Shown: positions 25,057 to 33,901, counted from the stretch's first letter. The stretch: DNA of 64,000 bases from CAZOOK01 sp964581385 (GCA_964581385.1 CAZOOK010000018.1:52781-116780), one strand, 5' to 3'. The notes: generated by a model from the sequence alone, not told the origin. Program-made: numbers and translations.

Positions 25057-27027
25057 TCAATTGGGTAGCGTGAAGGCGACGATGGCATCGCCGGGCTCGG
25101 TTCCAAGCGGACCGTGTCCGCCGGCGGCGATCACTACATACTGTTTGCTATTGGCTCGTACCCGATAGGAAATCGGCGTGGCATTGCCGGCGAATGGCAG
25201 CTCGTAGCGCCAAAGCTCGTTACCCGTATCGGTGTCGAAGGCCCGGAAATATTTGTCCATGGTAGCGGCTATGAACACCAGCCCACTACCCGTTTGCAGG
25301 GAGCCGCCGGAGTTCGGAGTTCCCCAATCGAGCATGTCACCGATGACCGGCGGTGCTAAGCCATGCAGCGTGCCGAGCGCTCGCTCCCACAGCTTATCTC
25401 CCGTATTCAGATCGATCGCCACCAAGCGTCCCCACGGTGGTGGAACGCAGGGAGTTTTCAGCGGCGAAAGAAAGGGCTGCCTGACCACCACGTATGGCGT
25501 GTCCTCCTGCGGCCCGATGCCCAGCAGATCACTGCCGTCGAGGCTCCCTTTATATTCATTTCTCGGAATCAGCTTGAGTACGAATGGCGCGACTTGCAGG
25601 TTCACGATCATGCGGTTCTTGACCGGATCCACCGATACAGAACCCCAATTGATGCCGCCACCGAGTCCTGGATATTCCAGAGTTCCTTTCAGCGACGGCG
25701 GCGTGAACAGGCCTTTGTAGTCCAGCGCATCGAACTGCTCCCGGCACTTGCCTTTATCCCAGAACGTCAGGCCCCACAGATCGTCCCGGCTGATTTTCTG
25801 CGGATGCAGTGGCAGCGGTTTGGTCGGGAATGGCTGTGTCGGCGACGCCTGTTCCCCGGGAACCGTCGAAGCGGGCACCGGCCGCTCGTCCACTGGGAAC
25901 AGCGGCGCGCCGGTGAGCCGGTCGAGCAGATAAATATCGCCCAGCTTCGTTGCCTGGATCACGGCGGCGACATCGCGGTTCTGGCCGCGATGCTGGTACA
26001 GCACCGGCTGCGCAGCGACATCGTAATCCCACAGATCGTGGTGCACGGTCTGGAAGTGCCAGCGCACCGCGCCGGTGGCCGCGTCCAGCGCGACGATCGA
26101 TGAGCCGAAGTAATCCATCTTGCCGCGTTCCTTGCCGGCGTAATGGTCGGGTGAGGGATTGCCGGTCGGCACATAGACAATGCCGTGGGTCGGATCGGCC
26201 GACATCAGCCCCCATACGTTTGGTGTGCCGCGTGTCAGTGTCGCGCCGCGCTTGACCTCGTCAGCGGTGATCGCGTGCATATTGGGCGGGACCGGATCCC
26301 ATACCCATTTGAGTTCGCCGCTGCGCGTGTCGAAAGCGCGCACGGCGCCGCCGGGCGCATGGAGACGTTGCACGTCCTTGATGAAGGCGCCGGTGATGAC
26401 ATTGTCACCGACGACCAGCGGCGCCGACGTCACGTAATACTCGGCGAGGCGCACCTCACCGATGCCGTCCAGCAGATTGACTAACCCGGACTTGCCGAAA
26501 TTGGCGCACGCGAGTCCGCTGTGCGCATCCACTGCCCACAAGCGCGCGTCCACGGTCGCCATGAAAATGCGATCACGGCAGGGTGCATTAGCGGTCATTT
26601 GCGCGTCGTGCCAGTACGCAACACCGCGGCAGACCGGATCGAACAAGCCGTCGAGCTTGGCCTTGGAATCGAACTTCCATTTTTCTTTTCCGCTTTCCGC
26701 GTCGAGCGCGATGATGCGGTTGTACGGTGTGCAGAAGTAGAGCGTGTCGTCCACCATGATCGGCGTGACTTCCAGCGCCGTCGGACCATGCTGCTTGTCG
26801 CCCTTCGAAAAATCTCCGCTATGGTAGGTCCAGGCTGGTTTGAGCTGCTTGACGTTTTCCTTGGTGATATCGGTCAGTGGCGAATAGCGCCCGCTGTCCG
26901 CGTCACCGCCGATCGCCGGCCACTGGTTTGCGTCGGCGCCGGTTACGGGAGTCGGCACAGTCGCATAGGCGGCGTCGAAGACGCACGCAAAGGTCAACAG
27001 CATCAAGCGAACTCTAGCCAGATTCAT
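25057..27027 (-). CDS. PQQ-dependent dehydrogenase, glucose/quinate/shikimate type, periplasmic
   Basis: 656 codons. A signal peptide (about residues 1-22) replaces the five-helix membrane domain of E. coli-type glucose dehydrogenase, so the enzyme should be soluble or loosely bound in the periplasm. The repeated propeller tryptophan motifs include DAESGKEKWKF, DTRSGELKWVW, DAATGAVRWHF, LNTGDKLWER and TDTGNELWRYE. TPNSGGSLQTGSGLVFIAA matches the C-terminal conserved region. It oxidises an alcohol, sugar or polyol with PQQ; the substrate is unknown. No cytochrome c or PQQ biosynthesis genes are in the window. It heads a minus-strand operon with the KstD-like and TetR genes. Confidence 0.88.
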   Translation of the reverse strand: MNLARVRLMLLTFACVFDAAYATVPTPVTGADANQWPAIGGDADSGRYSPLTDITKENVKQLKPAWTYHSGDFSKGDKQHGPTALEVTPIMVDDTLYFCTPYNRIIALDAESGKEKWKFDSKAKLDGLFDPVCRGVAYWHDAQMTANAPCRDRIFMATVDARLWAVDAHSGLACANFGKSGLVNLLDGIGEVRLAEYYVTSAPLVVGDNVITGAFIKDVQRLHAPGGAVRAFDTRSGELKWVWDPVPPNMHAITADEVKRGATLTRGTPNVWGLMSADPTHGIVYVPTGNPSPDHYAGKERGKMDYFGSSIVALDAATGAVRWHFQTVHHDLWDYDVAAQPVLYQHRGQNRDVAAVIQATKLGDIYLLDRLTGAPLFPVDERPVPASTVPGEQASPTQPFPTKPLPLHPQKISRDDLWGLTFWDKGKCREQFDALDYKGLFTPPSLKGTLEYPGLGGGINWGSVSVDPVKNRMIVNLQVAPFVLKLIPRNEYKGSLDGSDLLGIGPQEDTPYVVVRQPFLSPLKTPCVPPPWGRLVAIDLNTGDKLWERALGTLHGLAPPVIGDMLDWGTPNSGGSLQTGSGLVFIAATMDKYFRAFDTDTGNELWRYELPFAGNATPISYRVRANSKQYVVIAAGGHGPLGTEPGDAIVAFTLPN

Positions 27028-27263
27028 GTGTTCTGTCTCAGCGGGATTGTGCGAATGCTTTTGACGGGCTGGACGCAGGACGCCATATCTTCAAACACTT
27101 CTGCAAATGGATGGAGCGTATCGGGCACCGGATTTCATCGGACCTAAATTTATGCTTCTGTGCTTTTTCGTGACCCCATCCGTTCGGAGTACAACGTCGC
27201 ACGGGCAAGGGGAGCTTGCCGAGGATGGGTTTACGTTCCGGAATTGGGCGACAAGCTAGCACG

Positions 27264-27287
27264 ATAACATTTGCGTCGCAATGTTTT
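27264..27287. promoter_or_regulatory. Imperfect copy of the AAAACATTT-N6-AAATGTTTT operator
   Basis: ATAACATTT-GCGTCG-CAATGTTTT: each arm matches 8 of the 9 bases of the other two sites, with the same 6-base spacer. It lies in the divergent gap nearer the PQQ-dehydrogenase side. Confidence 0.6.
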
Positions 27288-27422
27288 ATTGACAGGTTCC
27301 GAGTGTGCGGTTGCGCGGTGGTTTTGCGCATCTGGTTTTGTAAGTCTCTCGATCTATTTGTCTATTTGTGGCCTGAATTTGTGCACTGCGGGCAGTATTC
27401 GAGAGCACCGTTACGCGCCCGC

Positions 27423-27446
27423 AAAACATTTTGACAGAAATGTTTT
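27423..27446. promoter_or_regulatory. Perfect 24-bp operator AAAACATTT-N6-AAATGTTTT
   Basis: AAAACATTT-TGACAG-AAATGTTTT, with symmetry continuing outward (GC before, TGC after). It lies 63 bases before the Rieske oxygenase start. The arms are identical to those at 30368-30391, and the spacers differ, as expected for a protein-binding site rather than a copied repeat. Confidence 0.75.
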
Positions 27447-27509
27447 TGCGGATTACCATTCCTCCATTCCCGATATCTTAAAATCAGTTGGCGTAGGAGG
27501 ATTCGTTTC

Positions 27510-28658
27510 ATGGGCGACAACAACGCAAATCTGGCTGCTGAGAGTCTGAACAGAAGCAGCGCTGCGACGGTTCAGCGGAACCTGTTGACGATTCCGCGTC
27601 TGCCCGACGGATCTCCGCGCTACGCGCGGGGCTGGCACATGGTGGGCTGGAGCGATGAATTTGAGGTGGCCAAGCCAGTGGCGCGGGACTACTTCGGCAA
27701 GCGCATCGCGTTTTATCGCGGAGAGGACGGCTTGGTACGTGCGATGGACGCATTCTGCCCACATCTGGGCGCCGATCTATCGGCAGGCACGGTGCATGGA
27801 ACCGTACTGCAGTGCCCGTTTCACAACTGGCGGTTCAACGGCGAGGGCCAGTGCGTCTCTATTCCGTACTGCGACAAGATTCCGCCGCGCGCCAAGACAC
27901 AGGCTTACGTCACCAAGGAAATCAACGATACCGTATTGATCTGGCACGACCACGAGAATAGTGCGCCGGAATACGACATCCTGCAGACGCCTGAATATGG
28001 CGCCAAGGGGTGGACGCCTAAGTGGCATCGTTTCAAGATCACGATCAAAACCCATCCGCGCGAAGTGATGGAGAATGTCGTGGACAAGGGTCATCTGCTG
28101 CCGATTCACGGGTTTGACGTGGATCAGTGGCTGCCGGTCTGGAACGGGTACATGTGTGGTGAGCTGACCTGGGGTAAGCACACGCGTCTGGCAGCCGATG
28201 CACAAAATGACAAATTATATGTGCGCAGCATCAGCCACGGCCCGGCATACCAGTACACCTGGCAGGCGCAAGACAGCAAACAGTTTGACAGCCTGATTCT
28301 GACCGCTTGGTGCCCGATCGACGAGAACACCTTGGAATACTGGTTCGGCGTGATCGTGCGTGCCAACACCGAGCAGTTCACGCCAGCCATGCTTGAAGAG
28401 GCCGCAAAAGGCTATTGCAAGGCGTCCTACGACGCATTTATGGAAGACGTCTATATTTGGGAACGCAAGCTGTATCGGCCGGAACCGGCGCTGTGCGCGG
28501 GTGACGGTCCACTCGCTCAGCTACGGCGCTGGTATACGCAGTTCTATACCGATCGCGCGCAAGTCAACAACTCCAGCTTCTATAACAATAACCATAACTG
28601 GACGGTCGAGGATCTGCGCGACCGCCAGAAGGAAGTACTGGCGGTGCAGGGCAAGTGA
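27510..28658 (+). CDS. Rieske non-heme iron oxygenase, KshA-like
   Basis: 382 codons, AGGAGG upstream. The Rieske [2Fe-2S] ligands are Cys83-x-His85 (CPHLGA) and Cys102-x2-His105 (CPFHNW). The catalytic iron triad begins with Asp192-x2-His195-x4-His200 in ENVVDKGHLLPIHG. The size and motifs fit the single-component oxygenases such as 3-ketosteroid 9-alpha-hydroxylase KshA. The reaction would hydroxylate or demethylate a polycyclic substrate using O2 and electrons from a reductase. No KshB-type reductase gene is adjacent; the rubredoxin-reductase fusion just downstream (28931) or the ferredoxin at 32626 are possible donors. Preceded by the perfect 24-bp operator. Confidence 0.92.
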   Translation: MGDNNANLAAESLNRSSAATVQRNLLTIPRLPDGSPRYARGWHMVGWSDEFEVAKPVARDYFGKRIAFYRGEDGLVRAMDAFCPHLGADLSAGTVHGTVLQCPFHNWRFNGEGQCVSIPYCDKIPPRAKTQAYVTKEINDTVLIWHDHENSAPEYDILQTPEYGAKGWTPKWHRFKITIKTHPREVMENVVDKGHLLPIHGFDVDQWLPVWNGYMCGELTWGKHTRLAADAQNDKLYVRSISHGPAYQYTWQAQDSKQFDSLILTAWCPIDENTLEYWFGVIVRANTEQFTPAMLEEAAKGYCKASYDAFMEDVYIWERKLYRPEPALCAGDGPLAQLRRWYTQFYTDRAQVNNSSFYNNNHNWTVEDLRDRQKEVLAVQGK

Positions 28659-28751
28659 TCCGGCGCTAAGGACCGGCGAAAAGCGAGGTTTTTTCAACGG
28701 CTTGCAGCCGAGGAATCAGTATCAATGGCGCTTACATAGGCAACTTCCCTT

Positions 28752-28767
28752 CTCCCGTGTGCGGGAG
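28752..28767. repeat. Short hairpin in degenerate GC repeat
   Basis: CTCCCG-TGTG-CGGGAG, followed further on by CCCTATCCCC and GCGGGTGAGGGG. The wording resembles the dyad element at 5944-6070 and may be a decayed relative. It lies in the 272-base gap between the Rieske and rubredoxin-reductase genes, in which no gene was seen. Confidence 0.4.
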
Positions 28768-28930
28768 TGCGCATTCCAGCCGATAAAGCCCTATCCCCAA
28801 CCTGCGCCCGCACGCGGGTGAGGGGAATTGGGCAACAGTAATCCTGAAGTAAGTATCATTCGGACTGGGGCCTGTCCGGATAATATTTCTTCCGGGATTT
28901 ATTTATTCAAATTTATTGGGGGGCGGTACG

Positions 28931-30283
28931 ATGGCCAAGTGGGTATGTAACATTTGCGGCTGGATCTACGATGAAGACAAGGGCGATCCGGAGCACGGTA
29001 TCGCACCGGGTACACGCTGGCAGGATATCCCCGCCGATTGGACGTGTCCCGATTGCGGCGTCTTCAAGGACGACTTCGAGTTGATCGACGACACTCCAGC
29101 TACTGTGTCGGCGGCGCAGAAGAAATCTCCGGTCGTCATCGTCGGGACCGGCATGGCGGGTTACAACCTCGCCGAGGCTTTTCGCAAACAAGACAAGGAA
29201 ACACCGCTGATTCTGATCAGCTCGGATGACGGCCGCGCCTACTCCAAGCCGATGCTGTCGACCGGTTATACCAAGAATCACGATGCGAAAGCGCTGACTC
29301 AGAATGATGCTGGCAGTATGGGCAAGGCGCTCAATGCCAGTGTGTGGACGATGACGCGCGTCGAGTCGATCGACACGGCGAATCAGATGATCAAGCTTGG
29401 CGACGGCGGCACCACCGTTCACTACGGCAAGCTGGTGCTGGCGCTAGGCGCGGATACCATCCGCCCGCCGATCGGCGGCGATGGTTTGGAGTTCGTCTAC
29501 TCGGTCAACGATCTGCACGGCTATGACGCATTCCGCAAGGCAGTCGAAAAGAACAAGGCACGGAAGCTCTGCGTAATCGGCGGCGGACTGATCGGCTGCG
29601 AATTCACCAATGATCTGATCAACGGCGGTTTCGAGGTGGAAGCGGTCGATCCGCTCGCCTACTGCCTGCCGACGCTATTGCCGGAGCCGGCGGGCAGGGC
29701 GGTCCAGAATGCGCTGGAGGCCAAGGGCGCGAAGTTCCATTTCGGTCCGCTGGTGACCAAGGTCAGCAAGAAGGCCGGCGGCGGCGTACTCGTCACCCTG
29801 AACAACGGGCGCTCGCTTGAAGCCGATCTGGTGCTGTCCGCGGTCGGCGTACGGCCGCGTACGGAGCTGGCGAAGGCGGCGGGTATCGACTGCAATCGCG
29901 GCATCGTCGTCAATCGTCGCCTGGAGACCAATGCTTCGAACGTGTACGCGCTCGGGGACTGCGCGGAAGTGGAGGGTCATGTGCTGGTCTACGTGGCGCC
30001 GCTGCTGGCATGCGCGCGTGCGCTTGGGGCTACGCTGGCCGGCAAGCCGACCGACGTGGTTTATCCGCCGATGCCAGTGATGATCAAGACTCCGGCCTGT
30101 CCGGTGGTCGTCAGCCCGCCGCCGCGCGATGCGCGAGGCAACTGGCATATCCAGCAAGAAGGTAACAATGTGGTTGCGGAATTCCGCGATGCAGAAGACC
30201 GCTTGCTCGGCTTTGCCCTGACGGGCGAAGGCATCAAGGAAAAAATGCGTCTGCAGAAGGTATTGCCACACATTCTCGCGTGA
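28931..30283 (+). CDS. Rubredoxin fused to NAD(P)H:rubredoxin reductase
   Basis: 450 codons from ATG 28931 (GGGGGCGG upstream; earlier in-frame codons lack a site). Residues 1-50 are a complete rubredoxin with iron ligands Cys6, Cys9, Cys39 and Cys42 (CNICGW and CPDCGV). From about residue 67 follows a pyridine-nucleotide disulfide-type flavoprotein: first GTGMAG for FAD, CVIGGGLIG for NAD(P)H, and the YALGDCAE signature. Rubredoxin and its reductase are normally separate proteins that feed alkane hydroxylase AlkB. Here they are joined in one chain, with no AlkB nearby, so the acceptor is probably one of the local oxygenases. The fusion order (rubredoxin first) is clear from the sequence. Confidence 0.93.
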   Translation: MAKWVCNICGWIYDEDKGDPEHGIAPGTRWQDIPADWTCPDCGVFKDDFELIDDTPATVSAAQKKSPVVIVGTGMAGYNLAEAFRKQDKETPLILISSDDGRAYSKPMLSTGYTKNHDAKALTQNDAGSMGKALNASVWTMTRVESIDTANQMIKLGDGGTTVHYGKLVLALGADTIRPPIGGDGLEFVYSVNDLHGYDAFRKAVEKNKARKLCVIGGGLIGCEFTNDLINGGFEVEAVDPLAYCLPTLLPEPAGRAVQNALEAKGAKFHFGPLVTKVSKKAGGGVLVTLNNGRSLEADLVLSAVGVRPRTELAKAAGIDCNRGIVVNRRLETNASNVYALGDCAEVEGHVLVYVAPLLACARALGATLAGKPTDVVYPPMPVMIKTPACPVVVSPPPRDARGNWHIQQEGNNVVAEFRDAEDRLLGFALTGEGIKEKMRLQKVLPHILA

Positions 30284-30367
30284 ATTGCATTCGGGGCGAC
30301 TGGCCGCGGCCAGTCGCCGGAGTCCGCGTTCGGCTTGAACTTGTCATGGCCATTGGTTAGTCTACAA

Positions 30368-30391
30368 AAAACATTTATATAGAAATGTTTT
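30368..30391. promoter_or_regulatory. Perfect 24-bp operator AAAACATTT-N6-AAATGTTTT
   Basis: AAAACATTT-ATATAG-AAATGTTTT, 112 bases before the ATG at 30504. It is identical in arms and spacing to 27423-27446. It stands at the head of the 12-gene run that ends at 41644. Confidence 0.75.
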
Positions 30392-30503
30392 GTTGCGGAG
30401 CGGCAAACCCGTTTGCCACTTCTGCTCTTGTTCATCCAGTACGGCACGCGGAGCGCGCAGCATTTGAATGAACGTTGCCACTCATCGTCAGGGGGCTCTT
30501 TTT

Positions 30504-31055
30504 ATGCCGGCGCGCTGGTTGGACAGACTTCTGATTCTGCTGTTCGCGTTCGCATCGTATATCGCGTTCGTTTATGAGCCGATGTTCCTGTACTTCACGC
30601 AGTGCGGCTGGGACGGCTTGCATATCGGAGCTGGTGGCCCCTGCGAGCAGACCGGGATCGGGCGCGCCTGGCTGGGCTATCTCCAGGTCGAGCCGATCTA
30701 CGCGAACGCTCCAGTCTGGATACGGCTCGTCAACGAGTTCGATGTTTTTCTGTTCGGCTGGTTTTATGTACTTTCCGTGTGGGTCTTCCTGAGCGGGCGG
30801 CAGACCAGGACTTGGTACAAATATGTCGGCACCTTCGTGTCCGGAATGATGACGTACTCAATGGTTCTCTACCTGACCTGGGAAACCCTCAGCGTCCACG
30901 ACTCCGGATCGAATTTGAAGGCGGTGTATATGTACAACGGGCTTTGGCTCTTCATCTTCGCCTTGCTGATGGTCAGGTTGCACCTGTACCGGAACGCCAG
31001 CGCAGATGGCAAGCCGGTGATCGCCGATACGGCGCGGGGCCTGAGAGGGGCCTGA
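30504..31055 (+). CDS. Four-helix membrane protein, EXPERA (EBP/TMEM97)-like, copy 1
   Basis: 183 codons from ATG 30504 (AGGGGG upstream; ATG 30468 is a less likely start). Four membrane helices lie at about 8-30, 80-97, 112-132 and 143-160. It is clearly paralogous to the protein at 40053: shared features are YxAFVxEPxF, CGWDGL, WxGY then EP/DP-x-Y, an acidic residue in helix 2 (NEFDVF), and MVLYxxWE. This layout matches the EXPERA domain of eukaryotic EBP sterol isomerase and TMEM97 (four helices, acidic residues at the membrane face). It is the first gene of the long operon, directly after the operator. Family membership is my inference from pattern; the function, perhaps isomerising or binding a sterol-like substrate, is unproven. 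Confidence 0.6.
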   Translation: MPARWLDRLLILLFAFASYIAFVYEPMFLYFTQCGWDGLHIGAGGPCEQTGIGRAWLGYLQVEPIYANAPVWIRLVNEFDVFLFGWFYVLSVWVFLSGRQTRTWYKYVGTFVSGMMTYSMVLYLTWETLSVHDSGSNLKAVYMYNGLWLFIFALLMVRLHLYRNASADGKPVIADTARGLRGA

Positions 31056-31124
31056 TTCCATCTGTCCAATCGCCGCTCGGACTCTGTCCACAGGCAATCA
31101 TCATCGAATCCGCAGGAGATATAA

Positions 31125-32597
31125 ATGGCTGAACAAATCAATGGTGAAGGTCGGTTGTTGATCGATGGAGCGCTGGTCGAAGCGCGCTCCGGCAAGCGTT
31201 ACGCCAATATCAATCCCGCCACCGAAGAGGTAGTCGGCATGGTGGCCGACGCCGGTATAGCGGACGCAGACGCGGCGCTCGCCGCGGCGCGGCGCGCGTT
31301 CGATACGACGGACTGGTCGACCAACAAGGCACTGCGCAAAAAGTGTCTGACGCAATTGCGCGACGGGCTGCGGAAAGTCGCGCCGCAATTGCGCGAGCAG
31401 GTTGTGGCTGAAGTTGGCGCCCCGATCGCGATCACGACGCAGGGACCTCAGGGCGATGGCCCGATCGCAATTCTGGATTACTACCTTGAGCTGATCGACA
31501 GCTACGAGTCGGAGCGTCAGCTGCCTGTGACCAACACTATGGGCGTGCCGAGCAAGCGTCTGGTCTGGAAGGAGGCGGCTGGTGTGGTCGCCGCAATTTC
31601 GCCGTGGAATTTCCCGTTCCAGATCAACATGGCGAAGATCTGTCCGGCGTTGGCAGCCGGTTGCACGGCTGTTCTCAAGTCTGCGCCGGATACGCCCTGG
31701 ACAGCGACGATCATCGGCAAGGTCGCCGCGGAGATGACCGATATTCCACCTGGTGTAATTAACGTGTTGACGTCGGCCGAGCCGGCCGCGGTCGGCGAAA
31801 TGCTCGTCACCGATCCGCGCGTTGATGTCGTCTCGTTCACAGGTTCGACGCAAACCGGCCGTAACATCATGTCGAAGGCTGCCGCCACTGTTAAACGCGT
31901 GTTCCTGGAGCTGGGTGGCAAATCCGCGAACATCATTCTCGACGATGCGGATTTCCAGGCCGCGTTGCTCAGCGCCTACGCGGTCTGCTATCACGCGGGT
32001 CAGGGCTGTGCGCTGCCGACCCGCATTCTGCTGCCGAAGTCGCGCTATGCGGAAGGCATCGAAATCATCAAGACCTATTTTTCCCATCTGCCGTTTGGTG
32101 ATCCGTACGGCGAGGGCCAGATCATGGGACCGCTGATCAGCAAGCGACAGCAGGATCGAGTCCTCGAGTACATTGAAATCGGCAAATGCGAGGGCGCACG
32201 GCTGATCTGCGGCGGCAAAAAGCCCGAACGTCTGAAGAAGGGCTTTTATGTGGAGCCGACGTTGTTCGCCGATGTGCGCAACGACATGCGCATCGCGCAG
32301 GAAGAAATCTTCGGGCCGGTGCTGGTTGCAATACCGTTTACGGACGATGTCGACGCAGTGCGTATCGCCAATGATTCGATTTATGGTCTCTCAGGGTCTA
32401 TCTATTCCAAGGATACCGAGCGCGCATTACGTATGGCGCGTCGCATCCGTACGGGCACTCTCAATATCAATGGCGCCAATTTCTTCGCGCCCGATTCGCC
32501 GTTCGGCGGTTACAAGCAAAGCGGCATCGGTCGCGAAATGGGTATCGAGGGATTCGAGGAATACCTCCAGACCAAAACAGTGGCGATCCCAGGTTAA
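31125..32597 (+). CDS. NAD(P)-dependent aldehyde dehydrogenase
   Basis: 490 codons, AGGAG six bases before ATG. The family motifs are all present: SPWNFPFQ, FTGSTQTG for the nucleotide, the general base Glu262 in LELGGKSAN, and the nucleophile Cys295 in HAGQGC. The C-terminal EEIFGPV and PFGGYKQSGIGRE are standard. It oxidises an aldehyde to the acid, here probably a product of the local oxygenases or alcohol dehydrogenases. It sits as the second gene of the operon starting at 30504. Confidence 0.95.
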   Translation: MAEQINGEGRLLIDGALVEARSGKRYANINPATEEVVGMVADAGIADADAALAAARRAFDTTDWSTNKALRKKCLTQLRDGLRKVAPQLREQVVAEVGAPIAITTQGPQGDGPIAILDYYLELIDSYESERQLPVTNTMGVPSKRLVWKEAAGVVAAISPWNFPFQINMAKICPALAAGCTAVLKSAPDTPWTATIIGKVAAEMTDIPPGVINVLTSAEPAAVGEMLVTDPRVDVVSFTGSTQTGRNIMSKAAATVKRVFLELGGKSANIILDDADFQAALLSAYAVCYHAGQGCALPTRILLPKSRYAEGIEIIKTYFSHLPFGDPYGEGQIMGPLISKRQQDRVLEYIEIGKCEGARLICGGKKPERLKKGFYVEPTLFADVRNDMRIAQEEIFGPVLVAIPFTDDVDAVRIANDSIYGLSGSIYSKDTERALRMARRIRTGTLNINGANFFAPDSPFGGYKQSGIGREMGIEGFEEYLQTKTVAIPG

Positions 32598-32625
32598 TTA
32601 GAAGCAGAGGAAATCAGAGGAAATC

Positions 32626-32958
32626 ATGGTTGCAATCACGTACATCGAACACAACGGCACAGCACACACGGTTGATGTCGATCCCAACATGAATCTGATG
32701 GAAGGTGCGACGCTCAACATAGTGCCGGGCGTGCTCGGTATGTGCGGCGGAATCTGTTCCTGTGCGACCTGCCATTGTTATGTGCCAGCTGAATGGCAGG
32801 ACAAGATTCCGGAGCCTGGGCTGGGCGAGCTCAATATGCTTGAAACGGCAGGGTATCGACGGGAAAACAGCCGGCTCGGTTGTCAGATTCTGGTCACCGA
32901 AGCATTGGAAGGACTGACCGTGCATCTGCCGGAGGATCAAGGGCTGGTGGAGAAGTAA
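32626..32958 (+). CDS. [2Fe-2S] ferredoxin, adrenodoxin/putidaredoxin type
   Basis: 110 codons. The cluster ligands are in MCGGICSCATC (Cys-x5-Cys-x2-Cys), with the fourth in RLGCQI, the vertebrate-type/putidaredoxin pattern. HVYVP-like and MLETA regions follow as in P450 ferredoxins. It carries single electrons to a P450 (candidate at 19706) or a Rieske oxygenase. It lies 28 bases after the aldehyde dehydrogenase gene in the operon, with AGAGGAAATC before ATG. Confidence 0.95.
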   Translation: MVAITYIEHNGTAHTVDVDPNMNLMEGATLNIVPGVLGMCGGICSCATCHCYVPAEWQDKIPEPGLGELNMLETAGYRRENSRLGCQILVTEALEGLTVHLPEDQGLVEK

Positions 32959-33084
32959 ACCACGCGGTCGCACCAGCCGGTCTTCGCAGCCAGCAGTCAC
33001 ATTTATTGCGGATCGCGGGTCTTCCGATTCTAAAAGCGCCGCGTGATTTTTGATGGGTACGAGTAATTTCGAGAGGAGTGGGTC

Positions 33085-33828
33085 ATGAATTTGTCAGGAA
33101 AGGTTGCGGTCGTTACCGGTGCCGGTCAGGGTATCGGCGAAGGCTATGTGAAAGGCCTTGCCAAGCTCGGTGTCAAGGTCGTGGTGGCGGACATCAACGC
33201 GGAGCAGGGCGAACGCGTCGCCAGCGAAATCAAAAAAGCCGGCGGCGAAGCGATGTTCATCAAGGTCGATGTCTCCAGCGAGGCGTCAGCCACCGCGCTC
33301 GCCAAGCAAGTGCACGACAAGTACGGACACATTGACTATCTGGTCAACAACGCCGCACTGTTTGGCAATCTCGACTTCAATCCATTGATGACGGTCGAAC
33401 TCAGCTACCTGAACAAGGTGATCAGCGTGAACATGCTTGGCGCCGTCGTCATGACCCGCGCCGTGGCGCCGTACATGCCGTCCGGGGGCGCCATCGTCAA
33501 CCAGTCGTCCACCGCTGCGTGGATGCACTATGACTATTATTCGATTACCAAACTGGCCGTGAACGGCATCACCTGCGTGCTGGCGCGCGAACTCGGCGGC
33601 AAGGGCATACGTGTCAACGCAATCGCACCAGGACCAACCGACACTGCCGCGTTGCGTGCGAAAGTGCCGCAGGAATATCTCGACGGCATGGTCGCGCAGA
33701 TGCCCATCAAGCGTCTCGGTACGCCGGAGGATCTGCTCAAGGCATTGGTGTTCCTGCTGTCGGACGACGCCAGCTGGGTGACCGGCCTCATCATGAACGT
33801 CGACGGCGGCCAGTTGATGCGTGCCTGA
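33085..33828 (+). CDS. SDR family oxidoreductase
   Basis: 247 codons, GAGAGGAG upstream. A classical SDR: TGAGQGIG, VNNAA, the active site Tyr-Ser-Ile-Thr-Lys in YDYYSITK, and the C-terminal DGGQLMRA. The pattern is that of 3-oxoacyl reductases and hydroxysteroid dehydrogenases, which interconvert alcohol and ketone with NAD(P). The substrate cannot be told. One of three SDRs in the operon beginning at 30504. Confidence 0.9.
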   Translation: MNLSGKVAVVTGAGQGIGEGYVKGLAKLGVKVVVADINAEQGERVASEIKKAGGEAMFIKVDVSSEASATALAKQVHDKYGHIDYLVNNAALFGNLDFNPLMTVELSYLNKVISVNMLGAVVMTRAVAPYMPSGGAIVNQSSTAAWMHYDYYSITKLAVNGITCVLARELGGKGIRVNAIAPGPTDTAALRAKVPQEYLDGMVAQMPIKRLGTPEDLLKALVFLLSDDASWVTGLIMNVDGGQLMRA

Positions 33829-33901
33829 TCGGCGCGTTCCCCAAACAGAATTCGGGCGCATCGCTGCCGCGCGCGGCGCTTTGATTCTTCAGGATGAACA
33901 T

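Larger units (their letters stand above)
27028..27509. other. Divergent promoter region of PQQ-dehydrogenase and Rieske oxygenase genes
   Basis: A 482-base divergent gap. It holds two copies of the 24-bp inverted repeat (27264-27287 imperfect, 27423-27446 perfect) and no convincing small gene. The perfect copy is about 64 bases before the Rieske ATG; the imperfect one is about 237 bases before the PQQ gene start. Both directions are probably controlled here. Confidence 0.6.

Noticed and set aside
30468..30503. Upstream ATG of the first EXPERA-like gene
   Set aside because: The ribosome site AGGGGG is correctly spaced for ATG 30504, and the extra 12 residues are polar and have no counterpart in the paralogue.
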